Shown here: positions 36,733 to 46,200 of the stretch, piece after piece
Numbering within the stretch: position 1 is the first letter of the stretch
Layout of the letters: each line of letters starts with the position of its first letter
NCBI GenBank assembly: GCA_010093515.1
Contig: MU001688.1
Coordinates: forward strand, 1-64,000
DNA length: 64,000 bases
Direction: 5' to 3'
Source of the DNA: Lineolata rhizophorae
Lineage: Eukaryota; Ascomycota; Dothideomycetes; Lineolatales; Lineolataceae
Made by a program: the position numbers and the translations under genes
Notes under the pieces: generated by a model
What the model saw: only the letters and a program-made list of their open reading frames with translations
The model's database searches: none
What the model was told of the DNA's origin: nothing

Positions 36733-38122
36733 ATGGGCCAGCTCTCTACCGAAACTCTAAGAGCTCTCCAACAAAGGGCCGATTCGGCCTGCGCCGACCA
36801 GGAGTCTGGCATTCCAGGATGTGTTGTGGTCGTGGTTGACCGAAATGGCAAGGAACAATTTGCGTACGCGGCAGGCCAACGTGGTTACGGCAGCTCCGAG
36901 CGTATGACTCTTGACAACATCTTCTGGATAGCCTCTTGCACCAAGATGGTAGTGGGGATTGCGTGTATGCAGCTCGTGGAAAAGGGTGTGCTGGCTTTGG
37001 ATGATTCTAATCAGGTTGAAATGCTCTGCCCTGAGCTGAAAGAGGTGAAGGTCTTGCAAGATGATGGCACACTAGTTGAAAAGAATCGCGGCATCACGCT
37101 GAGAATGTTGCTGTCTCACACCTGTAGGTCTGCAAGAATGAATCGATTGGCAAATCTCTAACAGATCATCCGATAGCCGGTTTTGGATACGCCTTTTTCA
37201 ACGAGAAGCTGAGAGATTACAGCAAGCCAATCGGATATGACGAATTTTCCGGCCACATACACGATATGCTTCAACCATTAGTTAAACAACCGGGCGAAGG
37301 ATGGGAGTACGGAGTAAGACGTGGAATTCCCGTTCGTTGTTACGACACTTCTCACATTATTGCGTCTAGGTCGGTATTGATTGGGCAGGTGTAATGATCG
37401 AAAGAGCAACAAATGGGTCGTTGAACAACTATCTTCATCGCAATATTTTTGAGCCTCTGGGTCTCAAGAACATATCCATGATGCCGTCGGCTTCAATGAA
37501 AGCGAACCTTGCCTATATGAACCAACGAGCGCCCGATGGCCAATTATCACCACGAGACCATCTTCTGCGGCGTCCATTGATTGTCAGCAGCCCGGAAGAT
37601 ATCAAAGGTTGCTTCAATAGTGGCGGCGCCGGCTGCTTTGCTAAACCCCAGGAATACTGTCGTAAGTCTCTCACAGGTGACTTCGTCGTGTTCATCGTTG
37701 GTAACGAAGGAATAGAAATACTCGCCGCTTTGCTGAATGACGGTACTTCACCAACGAGTGGGAAGACGCTGCTGCAAAAGGAGACGGTGGACGAGATGTT
37801 TCGCAATCAGATTTCTAAGTTCCCCAATTTCGGAACGCAGGGCATCCCGCCATCGAAACCTGACCTCACCAACCCAATTCCCAACTTGTATCCATCGTCG
37901 ACTCCTCAAGGGTGGGGTTTGACCTTCATGCTCACAGGAGGGGCTACAGGACGCTCGCTTGGAACCGGCCACTGGGCTGGGCTTCCCAACCTCTGGTGGT
38001 GGTGTGACAGGGAAAAGGGGGTCGCGGGAATGGTGTGTTCACAGATTCTTCCGTTTGCAGATGCGCAGATCCTCGGTCTGTGGCTAGACGTAGAGCGTGC
38101 GGTATATGACGGTCTTGCTTGA
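36733..38122 (+). CDS. beta-lactamase-family serine hydrolase (esterase/transesterase)
   Basis: Exons 36733-37123, 37177-37313, 37370-37661 and 37716-38122 give 408 residues. The catalytic SxxK is SCTK at residues 68-71 (FWIASCTKMV), followed by the family block LRMLLSHTSGFGY formed exactly across the first splice junction. GWEYGVGIDWAG spans the second junction. The C-terminus has GWGLTFML and a Gly/His-rich GTGHWAGLPNLWWW that may correspond to the third active-site element. This is the class C beta-lactamase fold used by fungal esterases and LovD-type acyltransferases; true antibiotic resistance is unlikely. No signal peptide, so cytosolic. The last intron (54 bp) is a multiple of three without a stop, so its retention would insert 18 residues. 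Neighbours are a Baeyer-Villiger monooxygenase, which makes esters or lactones, and a Zn2Cys6 regulator. Confidence 0.9.
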
Positions 38123-38821
38123 ACGCCTCGTTCGTAGTGTCGCACAAATCATGAACAAAGACATGTCGCTGTTAGCCTAGGCAGGGGCCGTCCTTTTCCT
38201 TACCAAGTGGAGATTGCGGAGTTGCCATTCACGTGCACGTCACGTGTTTTTGGTGGCGCGAGCTCTTTGATAGACCTGAAATGTACCATGTCTTTTTTTT
38301 CGCCCTGGCGGCTTTTGAGCGTTTTAGCTACAGTACTGCCGAACGCTCCACACTCCGCTAGAAAATGGAACACGAGTTGCAGGTCCGATTGAGACGAGAA
38401 CGGGCAACAGCTGGCTGGTCTCTCATAGCTCCATACTCGTCTACGCTAGTCACAGGGCTCCTTGCTCCATTCTGCGAAGCTGCGCCTCGTATTACCCCGG
38501 ATGAGCCTGGCACTTACGTGTTGTGATCTGCGGATCGCGGAGCCCCGCGGGGAGACATGATGCCTTAGCGCATTACCCCGCGCGCTTCCCCCTCCACGAC
38601 ATCCCTACTAATCCCGTCCCTATCCGCTCAAACCGCTCTAAGATCGGATCATGTTCAAGGCCCAGGACCACAAGCTTTCTTTGCCTAGGTCTGCCGGTCA
38701 GCCCTGGGCAAAACGACTCTGGCCCTAGAGATACCCGGTCATCCAAAACTATCGAACATCAAAAGTCTGAAGAGGCTTCAGAAAACCGTCTGGACTAGAA
38801 CAGCAACCTCCTGCGCCATCC
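38123..38821. other. intergenic region upstream of Zn2Cys6 regulator
   Basis: About 700 bp between the hydrolase stop and the regulator ATG. It includes CACGTG-type repeats (ACGTGCACGTCACGTG near 38,231). No gene is supported. Confidence 0.5.
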
Positions 38822-41671
38822 ATGGAGGTACCGAGTCGACGCCAACACCGTAGCTGTGACCAATGCCGAAAAGGCAAAAGAGCCTGCGATGCAGCGGTTC
38901 CGGACCTTCGGGAGGCCAAACCGGAATCGCGCTCCTCGGTCGATTTGGAGCCTTTCAATCGTTCGGGAGCCACTTTTTGTGCGGTCGGCCCTTGTTCAAA
39001 TTGTAAAAAATGGCAGAAGGAGTGTACTTTCGACTGGCTCTCCTCGATGCAATCCAAGGTCGGGAGACGCCGTAAAAAGAAGCCTAGAGGAAACATAGCA
39101 ACTGGGCAAGAAGAAGAGGGCGCCGCCTCAGTTCACACCTCAAAGCCGTCGTACTTTCCTCACCCGCAACTTTCTACCCCACTGGTTGTAGGGAATTCGA
39201 GAAGTGGCTTCTTTCCTCTTCATACCCCCGATCCACTTCCGTACCTGCCGTTGGAGAAAGATTGGGCAGCCTTCGACCTAATGAAAGGACCAGATTCCGC
39301 ACATACTACATCCGAAAAAGCCTTTTGGGAAGCTCAGATTTTGAACGTATCTCCTGATATTGGAGACTTTCAAACTACCGACGCAGCCTTTGAAGGTCCG
39401 CATGAAAGGATCGACGACCGTGACGATGTGTGGGAATTACTTCCCAGTTCTCTAGAAGATACCGCGCCGATTTTCCACCACAACCAATGCCCCAGCCCGG
39501 CCTCAGAAGGCTTTCATTCGTCTCCTCTCAGCGATGAGTCTTCAGGAATTAGCGGAAGCTTTCATCGTCGGCAAACGGAGAATTTTCCTCACGAGGATCG
39601 TCGAAATTCTACATCTAAACTTGCGAATTGCCAGCTTTTACCTTCGCAAACCCTTTCCCAGAGCTTTGCTCGATCATCAATGACGCAGAACTTGCTGCGC
39701 ATATACCACGATAGCATGGAAAACGCACTGGGTTGTTGGCTCACGGAGAAGAATTGCCCGTACAGCGGTCTTGTCGGGCAGAGTAAGCCCAGGAAGAAGA
39801 TTTTCCTATCGAGCTCTGTGGAGGGTGAATGGGGATCAAACTGGTCGAATCGGATCTGTGCACGGGTGTGTCGGTTGGATCGAGCCTATTCAATTGTACG
39901 GGGCCGTAATCTTTCTGCGATAGAGGAGAGGACGGCTTCTCGAACCCTCCATGCTGCGATCATGGCATTTGCTGCTCAATGGTCGCCACATTCAAGGTGT
40001 AGGGCAGACACAAACTGTTCTATTCGGTCGATGGAGCCCGGCGATAAAGCGAATTCACACTTCATCGAACCAATTTTCTCCGCGTCTCCGGTCGATAGTT
40101 CTGGGCGTTCTGTCCAGGAGACATTGTGGGACCAAGCGCGCCATGCCCTGGACAATTCTGTAGGAAATCCATCGTTTCGGGTCGTGTTTGCGAATATAAT
40201 ATTCTCCCTTACTCAGCGCCCTCTAAAAGTCGGACGGCAAAATGAACCTCCCCACGTGTCAGATTTCGCAGAACTGAACGAACTCTTCAACAACGACTTC
40301 GCGCCTCAATATCTGGATGCAGCCGTCCGGCAAATGTTCTCGTCCCGTTACAAATTGACGCGACTTGTCCGTCAAAATTCCAAATATCCGAGCAAGCAAA
40401 AGACCAATCCAACCGAGCGACATTTATATAACGAAACTCCACCGCTGTCGGGCGCCCAGGATGTACGAGAGGCAACCCGAGATTTTAGTGAGACCCGCGC
40501 AAGTCTTCTGAAATCAGAAGATCAAGAGACGTTCAATCTTCTGTTTTGGCTCGGCATCATGTTTGATACTCTCACGGCAGCGATGTACCAGCGTCCTCCA
40601 GTTGTGTCGGATGAAGACAGCGAGATACAGTGTGCTACATCGGATGCGGAGTTGCAGCTCGCGTCAGCCGAGAAAGAGAGGGCATTCGGCGTCAGGAATA
40701 CCCTGTTTGATTGTCCAGGAAGGGAAGAGACTCTCTGGGGCGACCTGTTCCTCCTCAAAGGTGGCGCAGACTGGCGCCGCGAGCCAATCCGCTGGCCTTG
40801 TCCCTACGAAGCGGCGGCCGAGACTCTCTCCGATGCTGCTCCGGTAAAGGTGCTGCTCTTCCGTCGCGTTATGCGCCTCCAGACGCTTATCTATCGAAGG
40901 GCGAGGCCTGAATGCCTTGAGGAAGCAATTCAAGACACAGTCCGGGTCTATAAGCACTGGAACTGTACCTATGGTCAATTCATGCTCGACTGCGTCGCCA
41001 ACCACGACAGCCTGTGGCCTCGGATACAGTCGTGGTACGTCATCCTGGCCGGGCACTGGCACCTCGCCGCAATCCTCCTAGCCGACACCCTGGAGAGCAT
41101 TGACGAAGCGCGGCTCGGGCTGGAGTTGCAGCGCGAGTCCCGCCGCTCGATGCGACTCGTCTCGATCTTACGGCGGGAGAACGCCCTCGCCGTGTCCGAC
41201 CTCGCCAGGTGCTCGCTCCGCGGACAAGAGACGTCGTTCGCCCGAGCCCGCGAGTACCACGACGCCGTCAACCAGGGCGCGTTCCTCACCGAGCCTTGGA
41301 CCGACGTGCTCGTCCGCTCTTTCACCCGCGCCGGCTACATCCTCCTGGACGAGGTCGGCACGTCGCCGCACGGCATCCACCTCCCGCAGAGCGACCCATC
41401 CGAGGACGCGCGGCGGCGCTGCGGCTTCTGCATCGATGCCCTCTCATGCCTGGGGAACAAGTCGGACCTGTCATTTCTGGCTGCCCGGACGCTGTCGAAT
41501 GGTCTGGATGAGAGGGTTAGGGAACACATGCAAAACACATTTGTCAGTATGCCCAACCGGTTTGAGGAGCCCGATCTCTTCACGGTCCCGGATGGATATG
41601 ATTACGATTTCCCGGCCTCCATGTCGGCCGGATCGTTACCGGATGAGGTTTATCAATGGGCCGGTGCCTGA
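38822..41671 (+). CDS. Zn2Cys6 fungal transcription factor
   Basis: A single-exon regulator of 949 residues. The zinc cluster has Cys12, Cys15, Cys22, Cys58, Cys61 and Cys68: SCDQCRKGKRACD, then CSNCKKWQKECTFDW. The gap between the two halves is about 35 residues, longer than the common 5-16; I see no intron that would shorten it, and the flanking residues look typical of a subgroup with a long loop. The middle region is Ser-rich and probably disordered. The C-terminal half is helical and resembles the fungal-specific regulatory domain (IMAFAAQWSPHS, LFWLGIMFDTLTAAMYQRPP). It would act in the nucleus as a CGG-binding activator or repressor. Adjacency to the hydrolase and monooxygenase suggests it may control them, which is inference. 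Confidence 0.92.
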   Translation: MEVPSRRQHRSCDQCRKGKRACDAAVPDLREAKPESRSSVDLEPFNRSGATFCAVGPCSNCKKWQKECTFDWLSSMQSKVGRRRKKKPRGNIATGQEEEGAASVHTSKPSYFPHPQLSTPLVVGNSRSGFFPLHTPDPLPYLPLEKDWAAFDLMKGPDSAHTTSEKAFWEAQILNVSPDIGDFQTTDAAFEGPHERIDDRDDVWELLPSSLEDTAPIFHHNQCPSPASEGFHSSPLSDESSGISGSFHRRQTENFPHEDRRNSTSKLANCQLLPSQTLSQSFARSSMTQNLLRIYHDSMENALGCWLTEKNCPYSGLVGQSKPRKKIFLSSSVEGEWGSNWSNRICARVCRLDRAYSIVRGRNLSAIEERTASRTLHAAIMAFAAQWSPHSRCRADTNCSIRSMEPGDKANSHFIEPIFSASPVDSSGRSVQETLWDQARHALDNSVGNPSFRVVFANIIFSLTQRPLKVGRQNEPPHVSDFAELNELFNNDFAPQYLDAAVRQMFSSRYKLTRLVRQNSKYPSKQKTNPTERHLYNETPPLSGAQDVREATRDFSETRASLLKSEDQETFNLLFWLGIMFDTLTAAMYQRPPVVSDEDSEIQCATSDAELQLASAEKERAFGVRNTLFDCPGREETLWGDLFLLKGGADWRREPIRWPCPYEAAAETLSDAAPVKVLLFRRVMRLQTLIYRRARPECLEEAIQDTVRVYKHWNCTYGQFMLDCVANHDSLWPRIQSWYVILAGHWHLAAILLADTLESIDEARLGLELQRESRRSMRLVSILRRENALAVSDLARCSLRGQETSFARAREYHDAVNQGAFLTEPWTDVLVRSFTRAGYILLDEVGTSPHGIHLPQSDPSEDARRRCGFCIDALSCLGNKSDLSFLAARTLSNGLDERVREHMQNTFVSMPNRFEEPDLFTVPDGYDYDFPASMSAGSLPDEVYQWAGA

Positions 41672-42034
41672 GTCGGTCGAGAAGGTTCGAAGGACCCCAC
41701 ATTGAATATCGTAGTTTGTTCAAATCTATGTAGTTGTAATGATAAATCTAATATTTCTCCAAAGTTTAGGATTAGAGGGCAACCACCTATACTCGGACAG
41801 TGATATTGACGTTCGGAGGTCGGCTATGAAGGAAGTATGTACCAAGTCGACAATCACAAGAGGTATTCAACGGTACGGTGTTTGTCTCGAAGCAAAGCGT
41901 ATTCTATAGAGTGAATTCGTATCAAGGAACGCGCGCGAACAGAACGATTCCAATTACTCCAGCACTCAATAGACCCCAGATATGGCCGATATTGTACATC
42001 AACATTTCAACCCAAATCCTCAAAATCCCAATAT
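41672..42034. other. 3' intergenic region between convergent genes
   Basis: 363 bp between the regulator stop (plus) and the aminopeptidase stop (minus). AT-richer than flanking coding sequence; nothing else recognised. Confidence 0.5.
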
Positions 42035-43283
42035 TCACTCAAAGTCGGCAAACGTCAGCTCCATGGCCAGCCCAAGCGTCAACCTAGCATGCTGCAGCAT
42101 GTGGTCGAAGCTCAAAAACTCAATCTTATCCTCCACGGTGTGGATCTTCTGGTCCGAGTCCTCGAAGGCGCTCTCGATGACAAAAGCCGACGGGTAGCCG
42201 GCCTTGCTAGCGCTGGCGTGGTCCGAGCACGCGTACCCACACTTGGTCTCCACGTACGGAATCTCGCAGTAGGCGTCGATGACCTTCTTGATGAAGGTGG
42301 TGAGGCCTTGGTCGACGTAGTCGGTGATGACGCCGACGCTCTCGGGCTTGCCGGCCGCCAGGGTGCCCTCGACGTAGCCCGTCATGTCCTGCTGCAGCAT
42401 GGCGACGACGTCGCGGCCCTCCTTCTCGTAGGCGGAGAAGATGGCCTGCGAGCCCAGCAGGCCGCCTTCCTCGGCGCTGTACCAGTGGAACTCGAGCGTG
42501 TTAGTCGCGTTGCCCGCCTTGACCGTGTCGTTGGAGAGCAGCACGCGCAGGGCCTCGAGGATGGTGACGGTGCCGGAACCGTCGTCGTCGGCGCCAGGGG
42601 CCGCCAGCAGCGAGGGAATGAACAGATTGATGCTGTCTTGGTGGGCACCGATCACCACCGTCTTCTCCGACTGACCGGGGATCGTGGCGATGACGCTGTG
42701 CTGGCCCCACGGGTGCTTGAAGTGCTCCACGGTGGCGCCGTACTCGGTTGCGCCGGAGCCCTCCACGACGTCCTTGACACGGCCGAGCAGCCAGTTGGAC
42801 GACTCGACGCCGTACGACGACTTGTAGTAGCGTGTGCGGAACGAGGTGAAGACCTTGAGGTTTGCCTCCATGTTGTCCTTGTCGAGCACCGGGAGCATCG
42901 GATGCACTGACTCGTTCAGGGCGACGTCGGACGGGAACTTAACTGGCTGTCGGGACTGGTTTGCGCGGATGATTGAACCAAGGTCTTGCGTGTGCGTAAT
43001 GTCCATGAATGTGTATCCGGACTGTTGGGATCGGTTAGTACCACGACTCCGTACAGCTCATCCGTGCATTTCTTACCCTCCGCATAATCCACTTCTGGTT
43101 TTGCGTCACCCACTGCGTCTCGCCGGGCGCCGTCTCGATCAGGCACTGCTCCCATGGGTTGTCCGGATCCGGCTGGCGGCCGGGACCGTTGTCGCGCAAC
43201 GGCGCCTGCACCTGTCGCGGCATCAGGTTCCGCGCGGTCGCAACCGAAACTGCCAGCAATATAGCGAACGATGAGAGCTTCAT
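42035..43283 (-). CDS. lap1: secreted leucine aminopeptidase, M28E family
   Basis: A zinc aminopeptidase that removes N-terminal residues from peptides outside the cell. Exons 43283-43077 and 43021-42035 give 397 residues; the intron is 55 bp and joins WIMRR to SGYTF in phase. The first 17 residues ([17 protein letters not shown]) are a signal peptide, followed by a propeptide. The co-catalytic zinc ligands of M28 are all visible: His in VIGAHQDSI, Asp in [11 protein letters not shown], Glu-Glu in [12 protein letters not shown], Asp in LQQDMTGY and His in [13 protein letters not shown]. Length and layout match fungal Lap1. Two N-glycosylation sequons (NES, NDT) are present, with another NAT close by. 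It is convergent with the Zn2Cys6 gene and is probably regulated by nitrogen or protein availability rather than by that cluster. Confidence 0.95.
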
Positions 43284-46200
43284 CGTTGAACTGCTAGTAA
43301 TGAGAGACGGGAAACGAGAGGAGAATGATACGCGTGCAGTGATCGAAGATAGGAGCTTGGGATGCTCTGAGGTCAGTCAGCTTCGTGGAGGCTTGGAGCT
43401 CAGCCCCTCGGCATCGGCCCCTCGGCGTTTTGCGACGCGACGAGCGGTTGCCTGGCCCACGCTGAGACCGGCGAAAGGTTGCCCCGCCGTGCCAGGCCCA
43501 GTTGCAGTTCATTCTTCTCATCCTTCACTCAACTCCAAGTTTTCAGTTTCCACTCATTAGTAAACGCCGTTCTGTGACGGTGTTTTCTATAACGAAGGGA
43601 CATATTTTGGTAGATTTAGTCGTGATATTAGGATGTCAAAGCTTCAGTTGCCGTCGAAGTTTGCTCGCCGATTATTGCTGGCCAGCACCGAAATGATATT
43701 CAATACGGCGTATGGAAACCCTCAGTTTTATTCTTTCAGTATCTGGCAGAGTTTCCTCCTTGAAGGTATGAATTTTTGGCCTGCTAGAAGCGAGAAGCAT
43801 ACGCTTCCACGACTTCACTCTCTCAAGAGTCATGACTAGACTCCCGGTTTTGAGTGCTCCTCGGTGGGCCAAATCCTCCTCACGTGTCTCGGGAATTGAT
43901 CACCCGTTCAAGAAAACTTCAAATGAGCCAAATACTCCAATTCGCTGGTCTGTGAATCCTTTGTAAGTGACCTTTCTGTCCGGGGGCCCTGCAGTGAGCA
44001 GGTTACAGTGACCAACTCACCATGAAGAAAGCCACCCCCACGCCAGCGCCAGCAAAGAAATGCCGAGCAAGCATCACAAAAATGCCAGGAAGCCGTTCCG
44101 CGCAGATGCGCCTTTAAAAGCACCAATCGCAAACGCTTATGCAGTGAGATACTCTGCATTTTGCTTCCTTTTGTTCCCCTTCTGCAGAGCTGCCCGTTCC
44201 TGTCCCGCCGACGAGCCGGCTTCTCACGGCGGCAACTGAACAAGCAAGTCAGAACGCACGGCGGAGCTACTGGAAGTACAACACGCGAGCTGTCACCGCA
44301 TCTCGTTGGTTCGTTGCCGCATACGCCCTTGCGCCCGCCCCCCGGGCGCGCAGCGCAGCCGACGCAGTACACGTGTCGGCAACTTACGGCGCTCCGCGTA
44401 CCTTCTTGGAGACTTCCGGTTCCTGGGGCTCTCGGCTGGACGGCCCACGCCGGGGGCGCGCACTGGACGCCCGATCGACAACCGACAAGCGCACTAGAGC
44501 TATCGATAAAAGGAGCCGGGCCGATCAGCGGCCCAATGGCCAACTCCTCGGTCCAGGCCGCCGGATAGAATCCCGGCAAGGCGACGGCAAAGCACGCAAA
44601 AGAACGTTGGCCGTGCGTGCGGGTGGCCCTAAAGCCGATGATCGCTCGCGCAACGGGACTTCAAGCCCGCTGGGATGGACTTTGCGATTATGTAGTGTTA
44701 TCGATATCAACGCCGAAGAGAAACTTTTTCGTCCACATTTTTCTTCTTTTTCTCCACTTTTCGGCCATCTCCGAAGTGGAACCCATCCGCTCCACTTTCA
44801 ATGCAACTCGACAGTGCGCGCGAAGAAGTGGAGCAACTGTTCGCATATTAAGTTGGGACGCAAACAATTTCTTCGTGGTGTTCTTGAGCGACGCCTCGCG
44901 ACGTTCGCGACCCTCTGTTGCGGCCTGGCGCCAACCGTCGCGCGCAGCTGACAATTTACATCGAGTACAGATTTTATCGTGAGCAGAGCGGGTCCTGAAA
45001 TTCTTGGCCTGATGAGTGGAAGGCTTTCTCTTGCTTCGGCGTTTGAGTAACGGTTTGCTCTGGCGCATGTTAGTCAAGGATTCCGTTCTGGACCACCGTT
45101 GTCGAAGCATGCATCTACAGGATTGGCCGCGAGCCCGATTGCTCGGTCGAGACGGCGTGGTAACGGTGCGTTGAAACGGCTCGGCGCAATAGAAAGTTGG
45201 AAGAATGAATCCTTCGCCTGCGTGCCTCGATGTTCGGCCTCGTCCGACTGGAGCCAGCGTACCTGGCAGCACTGTCAATTCCTACCTGCTCAACGGAACC
45301 AGCTGGGTATATTGTCTGCACGAGAGTATTGGAACGGGTCCCCACTGCAGTGAATGACTGGGGTATACTCGGCCGGCAATGCTGAGTGCCGGTGAGCGTC
45401 GAGCCTATCCAAACTGGGGGACGGCAGCATCACAAGAAAGTCCATTGTTCTCTACCGTAGACTCACGTCGAAGAGAGTTGGCAATAACCTTTGCCAACAA
45501 CGCATAATTAGACTGGAAGCTTATCGCTCCAATCTTATCTCGTGTGCAGTGTAACGAAATCGGGTAAACGAACGAGTCGCTCCTTTAGACAGAGTAACCG
45601 TCGGCGGCTGTTGTAGTTGGCCGACGTTCAATCAACGGTGTTTTTAAGCATATCTCAGCCTAAACAGACTCGAGTACAGCAGCAGTTCGCAGCCTCAAAA
45701 AGCAGGAAAAGCCTAAATACGATGAAATCGTACTACGAAAAAGTCATCACAGCAGTCTCTAAATCGTGTAGAGTTCAGCTGTTGCGGCTGTTGTAAGCCT
45801 CTAGAGCGCGACTCCCGGAGCACCGCAGAGCGCCTGTTCGCTTGCGCTCGTGCCTCAGCGGTCCGCAGCCGAGAGGCAAACGAAACACGGCGGCTGAGAA
45901 AGTTTTGAAACCGCGGGCGAACGTGCCGCGCGCTGCCGTACCACAGAGAATTGAAACACATTGTCTTGAACTCAAAAAAGCCACCCAGACAAGAAAAGTC
46001 TCCTTTGCGCTGCTGGTGGCGATGCGCGACAGAAGAAAACTAGCGTCATGAATGATCGGATATGTGACCGAGAATTTTTTTCTTTCGCCATCCTCACTCT
46101 GGAGGGCGAAGAAATTTTCAACGAGTCATACATACCGGACCTGGCCGAGAGCCTGCCTTGTGGGTCCGCTAGATACATATGTACTTTCGTCTTGCATGTC

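Noticed and set aside
36733-38122. Antibiotic-resistance beta-lactamase
   Set aside because: The SxxK fold is shared with fungal esterases and acyltransferases, which are the usual identity of such cytosolic fungal genes.
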